From an uncultured Gammaproteobacteria bacterium (lineage in GTDB: Bacteria; Pseudomonadota; Gammaproteobacteria; GCA-002705445; GCA-002716945): DNA of 64,000 bases. Positions 9,557 through 17,296 of the stretch are shown here, piece by piece. The notes below the pieces were generated by a model that saw nothing but the letters and a program-made list of their open reading frames with translations, made no database searches and was not told the origin of the DNA. Position numbers and translations under genes: made by a program. The stretch is taken from the NCBI GenBank assembly GCA_905479195.1, contig CAJQLO010000001.1, forward strand, positions 276,340 through 340,339. The letters run 5' to 3'. Position 1 is the stretch's first letter, and every line of letters starts with the position of its first letter.

Positions 9557-10798
9557 TTATTTTTTAAATATTTTTTGTATTTTTAGAGCAGTAGATTCAT
9601 CTAACAATGGAAGAATTTCTTTTAACTTTGATGTAGTTTCATGAGTTAGTTTATTTTTTAACGAGTCTGCAAGATAGGAAATTACATCATCTAGACTTTC
9701 TCCAGAATGAACCATTTTTTTTGCCTTGATGATAGCCCCATTAGTAATATCATCCACATAACCACGATATAGTTTCACTAGATTATCTGAATGATTTTCA
9801 TCTAGCCAAATTTTAAAATCTTTAATCTTATACTCTATTATTTTCTCAGCTTCAGCAACTGCTTGTTCACGTATTTTATAATTATTCTTAATTACTTTAC
9901 CTAGATCATCGATACTATATAGATAAACATTTTCCAGATCAGATATTTCTGGCTCCACATCTCTTGGAACTCCGAGGTCGATTATAACAAAAGGCTTGGC
10001 ACTTATATTGCTGATAGAACTCTCCATCATTCCCTTTCCTATAATTGGAATAGTACTAGATGTACATGAAATAATTATGTCATGAGATGCAATGATATTA
10101 GGAAGATATTGAAGTTTAGAATAATTACACTCATTATCTTTTGCAATTTTTGATCCTTTGTCAAAATTTCTATTAGTTAAAGTAATATCTCTGACATTAT
10201 TCGACTGTAGGTATTTAATTGCCAACTGAATCATATAACCAGAACCCACAACTAAAGCTTTTTTTGAAGATATATTATCAAATATTTTCTTTATTAAAGT
10301 TATAGCAGTAAACATAAAAGAAACAGGATTAGAGCCTATATCTGTTTTTGTTCTAACTTGTTTTGCGACAGAAAAAGAAAACTCAAAAAGCTTTTTTAAA
10401 GATGATTTAATACAGTTATTTTGGTCAGCAATTCTAAATGCATCTTTTACTTGTCCAAGTATTTCATTTTCGCCTATAACCATGGAGTCTACTCCTGAAG
10501 CTACATTGAAAAGATGTTTTATAGCCTTTTCCTCATAATAGCTATACATGAATGGTTCGCAATCTTTAGTTGCATCTTGGTGACTATTCAGCCATTTTAT
10601 TATCTTTGAGTTATCATCATCATTTTCTGTATATATTTCTGTTCTATTACAGGTAGATATTAAAACCACTTCATTAACGCCCTTAATATTTTTAATGTCA
10701 TCAAGAGCTCTGGGAATAGAATTTTTATCAAATGCTAGTTTTTCCCTAACATCTATAGGAGCAGATTTATGATTAATACCCAGTACATTTATTGTCAT
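9557..10798 (-). CDS. hemA: glutamyl-tRNA reductase
   Basis: First committed enzyme of C5-pathway tetrapyrrole synthesis; it reduces Glu-tRNA to glutamate-1-semialdehyde. The catalytic cysteine is in STCNRTEIY near residue 50, followed by HLFNVASGVDSMVIGE and the NADPH-binding VVGSGYM. Length 413 aa is full. It is divergent from the TPR lipoprotein gene across a ~64-nt gap and leads the hemA-prfA-prmC operon. Confidence 0.97.
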   Translation of the reverse strand: MTINVLGINHKSAPIDVREKLAFDKNSIPRALDDIKNIKGVNEVVLISTCNRTEIYTENDDDNSKIIKWLNSHQDATKDCEPFMYSYYEEKAIKHLFNVASGVDSMVIGENEILGQVKDAFRIADQNNCIKSSLKKLFEFSFSVAKQVRTKTDIGSNPVSFMFTAITLIKKIFDNISSKKALVVGSGYMIQLAIKYLQSNNVRDITLTNRNFDKGSKIAKDNECNYSKLQYLPNIIASHDIIISCTSSTIPIIGKGMMESSISNISAKPFVIIDLGVPRDVEPEISDLENVYLYSIDDLGKVIKNNYKIREQAVAEAEKIIEYKIKDFKIWLDENHSDNLVKLYRGYVDDITNGAIIKAKKMVHSGESLDDVISYLADSLKNKLTHETTSKLKEILPLLDESTALKIQKIFKK

Positions 10799-10848
10799 AA
10801 TTATTTCTCTGTATCTACCTTACTTTCTTCGAAAATATAGATATGTGA

Positions 10849-10854
10849 TATATT
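10849..10854 (+). promoter_or_regulatory. candidate extended -10 for the TPR lipoprotein gene
   Basis: TGATATATT forms a TGn extended -10 (TATATT) only 8 nt before the ATG at 10863. A second hexamer, TATACT, lies at 10854-10859. No Shine-Dalgarno sequence is present, so the mRNA may be nearly leaderless. Prediction by eye. Confidence 0.4.
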
Positions 10855-10862
10855 ATACTATT

Positions 10863-12566
10863 ATGCATAACTATTTGAATATTTTACTAATAATAAGCAC
10901 ATTATTTGTTACGTCATGCTCTAAAGATCCAAGCGAAGCATACCAGGTTGAAAATCAGATTCAGCTCGGAGGGAGTATAGATAACAAATATAATCATTTG
11001 TATAATTCGCTTTATATTCATATTGCCCTTGAAAGAAACCTGGACAAGGATGCTTTAAACATATTTGTCAAAAATATTAACATTTTAAAAGATCCAGGAT
11101 TATATGAAAAAATTTCTAAAATATCCTTAGATCTTTATGATTATAAAAAGTCACAAATAATTGCAAAGAGATGGATTATGGTAGAACCAAATTCATCCTC
11201 TTCTTATCAATTTGCAATTAAATCTTCTTTAGATAACTCTGATATATTTTTAGCTGAAAAATATTTTCAAAGTTATATAAAAAAAATTCAACCTGTTAAT
11301 AAAAGCGATTATAGTAAATTAATATATTCTTTATTTGATAATAAAAACAGATTAAATGTCATCCAGTTTTTTGAAAACTATTTGAATAAAAACAAAAATC
11401 ATGCTTTGAATTTAAGCTTCATAGAGTTATTGTATTCATATAATATGCCTTCGAGAGTAATATATCATATTGATAAAATAGGCTCTTTAAGTGAAAGGAA
11501 TTTAGTGCGACTATATGCTAACTCTTTATTGTTATTACATAGAAATACGCAAGCGAAAGATTTATTGGAAAATTTTTTACAAAACAGATTATCTTCGGAT
11601 AGGCAAGTTGAGTATGAGCTTTTAGGGATATATGCTTTATTGAATGATACAGTTGGAGCAGAAATATTAATCAAGAATATCTTTGAGAGAGATCCTAGTA
11701 ACCCAGAAAATATTTATAGAATTTCTAGAATCCTTTATGAAAATAAAAAATATAATTTATCTGAGAAATATTTAGCAGCTATTGTTTCTGAAAATGACGA
11801 GGTTAACCTCTTAAGAGGTTTGAATGACTATAAATTAGGAAACTATTCCGAGGCAATCAATCATTATTCAAGAGTCAGTGATTATAATTTAAAAATTGTT
11901 GCCTTGATGAATACTTCATCTGTTCTAGTTGAATCAGATGGCATAGAAGAGGCTATCTTGTTTTTAGACAATCAAATTAAAATATATTCTGCCCCAGCAA
12001 TTAAAGAAAGATTTATGTTGAAGCAAATATCTTTGTTAAATGAATATGAATTGTATGAAGAGATAATAGAATTATCTACAAAATATTTAAATAACAAGAT
12101 GCCAAATCCTAATTTATTATATGCAAGAGCAATGGCTTATGAAGAATTAAGAGAAATTAAGTTAATGGAAAAAGATTTAATAACTGTCTTGCTCATAGAT
12201 CAGAAGAATGCAAATACTTTAAACGCTCTTGGCTATAGCTTAGCTGTTCATACCCAGAGATACGATGAGGCTTATGAGCTAATATATGAAGCGCATCTTT
12301 ATGATCCGGGTAGTGCTGCTATCCTAGATAGTCTAGGATGGGTGGAATATAAAAGGGGAAATTATGTTGATGCTCTAAAGTTTATTGAGGCTTCTTATGA
12401 GAGAGATAAAGACAAGGAAATTGTCTTGCATTATTGTAAAATATTAATTAAAAATAAGTCTTATGATAAGCTTAAAAATATTATTCATCTAGAATTAAAT
12501 AGAAACTCTGACGATGCATCATTCACCGAAAAGCTTAATTTAATAAATAATGAAATACCTCTATAA
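10863..12566 (+). CDS. TPR-repeat outer-membrane-type lipoprotein
   Basis: 567-residue lipoprotein with a type II signal peptide ending in the lipobox VTSC (Cys19). The rest is helical with tetratricopeptide-like repeats, clearest in the last third (NANTLNALGYSLAV, AAILDSLGWVEYKRGNYVDA). This is the TPR gene that flanks hemA in many gammaproteobacteria (PA4667-like by position); its role is unknown but probably concerns envelope assembly. The ATG at 10863 gives the proper signal peptide; an upstream GTG at 10845 would spoil it. It overlaps ispE by 17 nt, leaving no room for lolB, which usually lies here. Confidence 0.88.
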   Translation: MHNYLNILLIISTLFVTSCSKDPSEAYQVENQIQLGGSIDNKYNHLYNSLYIHIALERNLDKDALNIFVKNINILKDPGLYEKISKISLDLYDYKKSQIIAKRWIMVEPNSSSSYQFAIKSSLDNSDIFLAEKYFQSYIKKIQPVNKSDYSKLIYSLFDNKNRLNVIQFFENYLNKNKNHALNLSFIELLYSYNMPSRVIYHIDKIGSLSERNLVRLYANSLLLLHRNTQAKDLLENFLQNRLSSDRQVEYELLGIYALLNDTVGAEILIKNIFERDPSNPENIYRISRILYENKKYNLSEKYLAAIVSENDEVNLLRGLNDYKLGNYSEAINHYSRVSDYNLKIVALMNTSSVLVESDGIEEAILFLDNQIKIYSAPAIKERFMLKQISLLNEYELYEEIIELSTKYLNNKMPNPNLLYARAMAYEELREIKLMEKDLITVLLIDQKNANTLNALGYSLAVHTQRYDEAYELIYEAHLYDPGSAAILDSLGWVEYKRGNYVDALKFIEASYERDKDKEIVLHYCKILIKNKSYDKLKNIIHLELNRNSDDASFTEKLNLINNEIPL

Positions 12567-13353
12567 GTCACCAGCAAAAGTTAATCTCTTCCTTAACATT
12601 TTAAGAAAAAGAGCAGATGGTTTTCATGATATACAGAGTATTTTTCAGCTTATAAATTTGCATGATGAGTTAGTTTTTAAGACAAGAAATGATGACATTA
12701 TAAACTTTCAATGTAATGTAAAATCTCTTAAAAAAGATAATTTAATTATTAAAGCAATACATGCATACAAGAGGGTATCTAAAATAAAGAGTATTGGTTT
12801 AGATATTTTTTTAAACAAACATATTCCAATTGGCAGTGGTTTGGGAGGAGGAAGCTCTAATGCTGCAACAACTCTCCTTGCCTTAAATGAAATCTATGGC
12901 CATAAGATTAAGCCGCCATCTCTTTATAAAATAGCATTATCCCTAGGTAGTGATGTCCCCTTTTTTTTAAATACTAAAAATGCATGGGTTGAGGGCAAAG
13001 GGGATGTGATTACAAAAATTTTTCTAAAACCTGCATGGTTTGTCATGATATTTGGAAAACATAACGTATCAACAGTAGATATATATGGTCTACTTAAGAT
13101 TCCTGATGAACCATCATATTATTCATATGACGATTATATAAATAATAATTTCCAGAACAATTTTGAAGAGATTGTTTTTAACAAATATCCCTCTATTAAA
13201 AAATCTCATGATATTTTATCTAATCTAGGCAATGCTCGAATGTCCGGAACAGGAGGGACGATTTTTGTTTCATTTGATAGCTTAGAAAAAGCAAAGTCAG
13301 CTCTATCAGCCATTCCAAAGAGTCAGAAAGCATTTTTAATTAAATCTTTATAG
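12550..13353 (+). CDS. ispE: 4-diphosphocytidyl-2-C-methyl-D-erythritol kinase
   Basis: GHMP-family kinase of the MEP isoprenoid pathway, phosphorylating CDP-methylerythritol. The N-terminal SPAKVNLFLNI and the ATP loop PIGSGLGGGSSNAATTL (residues ~93-110) are diagnostic; the C-terminal MSGTGGTIFV is the third GHMP motif. Length 267 aa is slightly short. It overlaps the TPR lipoprotein gene and is followed by tRNA-Gln and prs, the conserved gammaproteobacterial order. Dxs of the same pathway is at 48.7 kb. Confidence 0.96.
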   Translation: MKYLYKSPAKVNLFLNILRKRADGFHDIQSIFQLINLHDELVFKTRNDDIINFQCNVKSLKKDNLIIKAIHAYKRVSKIKSIGLDIFLNKHIPIGSGLGGGSSNAATTLLALNEIYGHKIKPPSLYKIALSLGSDVPFFLNTKNAWVEGKGDVITKIFLKPAWFVMIFGKHNVSTVDIYGLLKIPDEPSYYSYDDYINNNFQNNFEEIVFNKYPSIKKSHDILSNLGNARMSGTGGTIFVSFDSLEKAKSALSAIPKSQKAFLIKSL

Positions 13354-13447
13354 GTACTGATTTTACAAAACACTGATATTTTGAATACACTTATTATATT
13401 TCTCATGTTAATCTAGGCTAATAATCAATAGCTACGGGGCTAGTAAA

Positions 13448-13475
13448 TTCAAGATACTCTTGATATATTTATAAC
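13448..13475 (+). promoter_or_regulatory. candidate promoter for tRNA-Gln / prs
   Basis: TTCAAG (13448-13453) and TATAAC (13470-13475) are separated by 16 bp and end 10 bp before the tRNA-Gln 5' end. The rest of the 132-bp ispE-tRNA gap shows no ORF or clear hairpin. Confidence 0.45.
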
Positions 13476-13485
13476 AAATTTATTT

Positions 13486-13557
13486 TGGGGTGTCGCCAAG
13501 CGGTAAGGCAGCTGGTTTTGATCCAGTCATTCGGAGGTTCGAATCCTTCCACCCCAG
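13486..13557 (+). tRNA. tRNA-Gln(TTG)
   Basis: 72-nt cloverleaf with acceptor TGGGGTG pairing with CACCCCA, anticodon loop TTTTGAT (anticodon TTG, CAA codons), T-arm GGTTCGAATCC and discriminator G. No CCA is encoded. Its position between ispE and prs is conserved in gammaproteobacteria. The presence of both GatCAB and tRNA-Gln leaves open whether glutaminylation is direct or through Glu-tRNA(Gln). Confidence 0.97.
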
Positions 13558-13575
13558 TATAATTTGGAAATGCTT

Positions 13576-14529
13576 ATGAAAAACGACAAACCTTTGATGA
13601 TTTTTTCAGGAAATTCAAATATGCAGCTAGCCAAGAAAGTTGCGTCACATCTAAAATTGTCGATAGGTAAAGCCTCTGTATCAACTTTCAGTGATGGAGA
13701 AATATCTGTAGAAATTCAAGAGAATGTCCGTGGACAAGATATTTTTATAATCCAGCCAACATGTATGCCTACCAATGATACCTTAATGGAATTAATGGTC
13801 ATGACTGATGCGCTAAGAAGGTCTTCTGTGAAAAGAATTACAGCTGTTGTCCCATATTTTGGATATTCAAGACAAGATAGAAGAGTCAGGTCTGCCAGGG
13901 TTCCTATTACAGCAAAAGTAGTCGCTAATATGATAGAAGGTATAGGCATTGATAGATTATTAACTATCGATCTTCATGCAGATCAGATCCAAGGTTTTTT
14001 TGACATACCTGTAGATAATATTTATGCAACGCCATTACTTGTTGCTGATATATATAAGCAAAAATTACCTAATATATTAGTAGTCTCACCAGATATTGGT
14101 GGTGTAGTAAGAGCTAGGGCATTAGCTAAACAACTTAATTGTGATTTAGCCATTATTGATAAAAGAAGAACTCAGGCCAATGTATCAGAAGTAATGCAGA
14201 TTATAGGTGATGTAAAAGATACGAGCTGTATTATGGTAGATGATATGATTGATACAGCTGGGACACTTTGTGGCGCAGCTAAAGCTTTAAAAGCCCAGGG
14301 AGCTAAAAAAGTCTTCGCATATATAACACACCCGGTCTTATCAGGAAAAGCATATGAAAATATTAAGAAATCAATGCTTGATGAGATAGTTGTAACTGAT
14401 ACAATTCCCTTACATGAAAAGGCTAAAAGTATTGCCAATATAAGGCAAATCTCAGTATCTGGGATGTTAGCTGAAACAATAAGAAGGATTCACGAAGGAG
14501 AATCTGTTAGTACACTCTTCATGGATTAG
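13576..14529 (+). CDS. prs: ribose-phosphate pyrophosphokinase
   Basis: PRPP synthase, joining ribose 5-phosphate and ATP pyrophosphate for purine, pyrimidine, histidine and NAD synthesis. Key motifs are the ATP loop region [12 protein letters not shown], the metal-binding [11 protein letters not shown] near residue 130 and the PRPP loop [11 protein letters not shown] near 220. Length 317 aa is typical. The ATG at 13576 is selected because GGAAA lies about 6 nt upstream; an in-frame ATG at 13570 or TTG at 13564 would overlap that site. Confidence 0.97.
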   Translation: MKNDKPLMIFSGNSNMQLAKKVASHLKLSIGKASVSTFSDGEISVEIQENVRGQDIFIIQPTCMPTNDTLMELMVMTDALRRSSVKRITAVVPYFGYSRQDRRVRSARVPITAKVVANMIEGIGIDRLLTIDLHADQIQGFFDIPVDNIYATPLLVADIYKQKLPNILVVSPDIGGVVRARALAKQLNCDLAIIDKRRTQANVSEVMQIIGDVKDTSCIMVDDMIDTAGTLCGAAKALKAQGAKKVFAYITHPVLSGKAYENIKKSMLDEIVVTDTIPLHEKAKSIANIRQISVSGMLAETIRRIHEGESVSTLFMD

Positions 14530-14570
14530 TGTATAATCCTATTTTTGAAGAATAAGAGAGAATATTAGAA

Positions 14571-15278
14571 ATGACATCACAATATATATTAAGCGCAGTT
14601 AAAAGAGAAAATTTTGGCAAAAGAGCTACTAAACGTTATCGTAGAGAAAACTTGGTTCCCGCTGAGATATATGGTATCTCTAAGGATAATCAGTCAATAT
14701 TAGTCAATACTTTTGAGCTTAATAACCAAACTAAAGATCCACAGTTTTATAGTAATGTAATTGATTTGAGTATTGGTGATATAAAAGTAGAAGTTATTCT
14801 CAAGGAAGTTCAGAGAGATCCAACAAAATCAGATATTACTCATATTGATTTTTTAATGGTAGATCAGAATGTTAAGATTGAAGTTAATGTCCCAATAAAA
14901 TTTATTAATGAAGATATCTGTAAAGGGGTTAAAATTTCTGGCGGTCAATTATCTCGTATAATCTCAGAAACTGTAATTAATTGTTTTCCTAAGGATATAC
15001 CTGAGCATCTCGAAGTAGATGTCACAGATTTAGACATTAATCATAGTATACATATGTCGGAGATTATCCTTCCAAGTGGTGTAGAGATTGTATCTGCAAG
15101 TGAAAAAGAAAGTGATACAGCTATAATTAAATGTTATATGCCTGCAGAAGAAGAAGTTATAGAAGAAGGTGCACCAGTAGAGCTTGCTGCTCCAGAAGCA
15201 ACTAATGTAAAAGCAGATGAAGATTCTGCGGATGCTGGTAAAGACGACAAAAAAGCTGATTCAAAAGAAGGCAAATAG
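14571..15278 (+). CDS. rplY: 50S ribosomal protein L25, long (TL5/CTC) form
   Basis: 5S rRNA-binding protein of the large subunit. The N-terminal L25 domain (residues ~1-95, FGKRATKRYRRENLVPAEIYG) is followed by the TL5/CTC beta domain and an acidic low-complexity tail (VIEEGAPVEL to the end). Length 235 aa matches the long form. AGAGAG lies upstream of the ATG. It is followed by pth as in most gammaproteobacteria. Confidence 0.95.
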   Translation: MTSQYILSAVKRENFGKRATKRYRRENLVPAEIYGISKDNQSILVNTFELNNQTKDPQFYSNVIDLSIGDIKVEVILKEVQRDPTKSDITHIDFLMVDQNVKIEVNVPIKFINEDICKGVKISGGQLSRIISETVINCFPKDIPEHLEVDVTDLDINHSIHMSEIILPSGVEIVSASEKESDTAIIKCYMPAEEEVIEEGAPVELAAPEATNVKADEDSADAGKDDKKADSKEGK

Positions 15279-15314
15279 TTTAAATTATTTTCTATGCTTA
15301 AAGATATGAGTCTA

Positions 15315-15893
15315 ATGTCACTTCAGCTAATTGTTGGCCTTGGTAATCCTGATAAGAAACTTTTATCAACTAGACATAATGTCGGGTTTTGGTTTTTAGA
15401 TTTATTGTCTGCAAAGCTAGGCAAAGATTTCGATTTTCAAAAGAAGTATGATTCAGATATTTTTCAATACGAGAAACAAGAAAAATTATTTCATATGATG
15501 AAACCTTTGAGTTATATAAATAATAGCGGAGTTCCAATAAAAAAATTTATTAAAAATAAAAATATTAATCCAGAGAATATACTTATAATTTATGATGACT
15601 TAGATTTGGTCGCTGGAAAGACAAGATTGAAACTCGGTGGCGGAAGTGGTGGTCATAATGGTCTAAATAGTATAATTGAGCAGTTAGGATCTAGAAATTT
15701 TTGGAGATTAAGAATTGGTATAAATAAACCTGATGACAAGAACAAAGTTATTGAATATGTTTTAGGAAAACCTTCAAAAGAAGACAAAGAGTCAATTTTT
15801 GAAAGTATTCATTTTGCTATTGACGAGATAGATGATTTCTTCTCAGGAAATGGATCAGCTTTAATGAATAAGCTAAATGGAGATAAGAAATAA
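15315..15893 (+). CDS. pth: peptidyl-tRNA hydrolase
   Basis: Hydrolyses peptidyl-tRNAs dropped from ribosomes. The active-site asparagine is in LIVGLGNPDKK and the catalytic histidine in STRHNVGFWF; the middle motif GGGSGGHNGLNSI is typical. The start is uncertain: ATGs at 15294, 15306 and 15315 are in frame and none has a strong Shine-Dalgarno; 15315 (MSLQLIVGLG) best fits the family N terminus. The stop lies 1 nt before the ychF ATG. Confidence 0.93.
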   Translation: MSLQLIVGLGNPDKKLLSTRHNVGFWFLDLLSAKLGKDFDFQKKYDSDIFQYEKQEKLFHMMKPLSYINNSGVPIKKFIKNKNINPENILIIYDDLDLVAGKTRLKLGGGSGGHNGLNSIIEQLGSRNFWRLRIGINKPDDKNKVIEYVLGKPSKEDKESIFESIHFAIDEIDDFFSGNGSALMNKLNGDKK

Positions 15894-15894
15894 A

Positions 15895-16971
15895 ATGAGT
15901 TTTAAATGCGGTTTAGTTGGAATGCCTAATGTTGGAAAATCTTCAATTTTTAATTTATTAACTGAGCAAAAAATACCTGCGAATAATTATCCATTTTGTA
16001 CAATTGATCCTAATATTGCATATGTACAAGTGCCTGATAAAAGATTAAACGCATTGGGTGAAACCAATAAATCTGAGAATATTGTAAATGCCTCTATAGA
16101 GTTTGTAGATATTGCTGGATTAATTAAAGGCGCATCAAAAGGTGAGGGTCTTGGAAATGAATTTTTAGGTCATATTAATAGCACAGATGTTATTGCGCAT
16201 GTCGTAAGATTTTTTAAAGATAAAGAAGTTATTCATGTCAAAGATAATTATACTCCCTTAGAGGATTTTGAGGATATTAATCTAGAACTGATACTTGCTG
16301 ATATAGGGACATTGGAAAAATATTTAGAAAGATTTAAGAAAAGTAAAACTGATCCAAAAGAAAAAGAAATTTTAAGTACTGAAATGGCAGCATTACTTAA
16401 TCATTTATCAGAAGATAATTTTGCCTCTTCTTTTATATTTTCCGAAGAATTATCTGCTCTCAATGATTTGAAATTATTAACCAAAAAACCTATGTTTGTA
16501 ATTGGAAATATTAATGAACAATCCGATCAAAAAGAGATCGATGAATTTAGGAAGCAGATTAGTTCAGACATTCAATTTGTCACTATAGATGTTGGCCTTG
16601 AACAAGACATAACAGAACTTGATGAAAATGATCAAGAAGAGTTTCTAAAAGATCTTGGTTTAACGGAAAGTGCTTTATCTAGGATCATAAGTGCTGGATA
16701 CAAATTATTAGGATTAAAAACATTTTTTACTTCTGGTCCTAAGGAAACTAGGGCTTGGGCAGCAAAAAAAGGTTTTAACGCGAGGGAATGTTCAGGTATT
16801 ATACATACAGATATTAAAAAAGGATTTATTAGAGCTGAGACTGTTGCCTATAGTGACTATATAAAACATAATGGCGATCAAGGCTCAAAGACTGCCGGTG
16901 TATGGAGACAAGAAGGTAAGGATTATATGGTTGAAGAAGGCGATGTTATCTATTTTCGATTTAATGTTTAA
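15895..16971 (+). CDS. ychF: redox-regulated ATPase YchF/OLA1 family
   Basis: Obg-related P-loop protein that prefers ATP and associates with ribosomes. G1 is GMPNVGKSSIFN, G3 is DIAGLIKGASKGEGLG, and the specificity loop reads NINE (the NxxE of ATP-using members). The C-terminal TGS-like domain begins near residue 280. Length 358 aa is typical. The ATG at 15895 gives the family N terminus MSFKCGLVGMP; GGAG lies in the pth tail. tRNA-Met follows 2 nt after the stop codon. Confidence 0.96.
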   Translation: MSFKCGLVGMPNVGKSSIFNLLTEQKIPANNYPFCTIDPNIAYVQVPDKRLNALGETNKSENIVNASIEFVDIAGLIKGASKGEGLGNEFLGHINSTDVIAHVVRFFKDKEVIHVKDNYTPLEDFEDINLELILADIGTLEKYLERFKKSKTDPKEKEILSTEMAALLNHLSEDNFASSFIFSEELSALNDLKLLTKKPMFVIGNINEQSDQKEIDEFRKQISSDIQFVTIDVGLEQDITELDENDQEEFLKDLGLTESALSRIISAGYKLLGLKTFFTSGPKETRAWAAKKGFNARECSGIIHTDIKKGFIRAETVAYSDYIKHNGDQGSKTAGVWRQEGKDYMVEEGDVIYFRFNV

Positions 16972-16972
16972 T

Positions 16973-17046
16973 GGTCATGTAGCTCAGTTGGTTAGAGCAC
17001 AGCACTCATAACGCTGGGGTCGGTGGTTCAAGTCCACCCTTGACCA
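16973..17046 (+). tRNA. tRNA-Met(CAT), elongator type
   Basis: 74-nt cloverleaf with D-arm GCTC/GAGC, loop CTCATAA (anticodon CAT) and T-arm GGTGG-TTCAAGT-CCACC; no CCA is encoded. The first base pair is G-C and the anticodon stem lacks initiator GGG/CCC, so it is not initiator tRNA; a lysidine-modified tRNA-Ile2 cannot be excluded. Two mismatches are visible: U6-U67 in the acceptor stem (GGTCATG against CTTGACC) and A31-C39 in the anticodon stem. Its last 12 bases recur downstream in the islet. Confidence 0.93.
17035..17046 (+). other. att-like core at tRNA-Met 3' end
   Basis: The last 12 bases of the tRNA, CACCCTTGACCA, recur exactly at 19304-19315 and with one mismatch at 19958-19969. tRNA 3' ends are classical integration sites, so this is a candidate attachment core. 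No integrase gene is present in the window. Confidence 0.45.
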
Positions 17047-17296
17047 TTTACAATTTAATATATCACAATAAAATCATAGATATTTCTACTCTGAGTTACT
17101 CTCTGTACCCGATTCATCGGATACTAACTTTACCAAATATATACAGCCATGTGAGCGCATGCCTAGAGCAATCTTTCTAATCTAACTATCTAGTAGTTTT
17201 TCTTAAGAAATTCATTCTATAAACTTAGAACCGCTTATTAAATCATCATACCGATATGATCATTTCAAAAAAAAATATCATATGATATTATAAGAT
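17047..17296. other. non-coding leader of the tRNA-Met islet
   Basis: 250 bp without a credible ORF. It contains an imperfect hairpin at 17105-17124 (GTACCCGAT and ATCGGATAC, one mismatch, 2-nt centre) with no following T-run, so it is not a standard terminator. The last 50 bp hold the inverted repeats described separately. Confidence 0.5.
17245..17289 (+). promoter_or_regulatory. two inverted repeats with shared half-site before the 563-aa gene
   Basis: ATCATA-N4-TATGAT at 17245-17260 is followed by the perfect palindrome AATATCATATGATATT at 17274-17289, which ends 7 nt before the ATG at 17297. Both are built from the half-site ATCATA/TATGAT. A -10-like TATTAT/TATAAG overlaps the second copy. 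This arrangement suggests an operator over the promoter, although AT-rich palindromes also occur by chance. Confidence 0.4.

Noticed and set aside
9105-9644. 179-aa plus-strand ORF opposite prfA
   Set aside because: It is a shadow of the prfA/hemA coding strand with Ser/Phe-rich composition and no ribosome site.
17105-17124. Rho-independent terminator after tRNA-Met
   Set aside because: The hairpin has a 2-nt centre and is not followed by a T-run.
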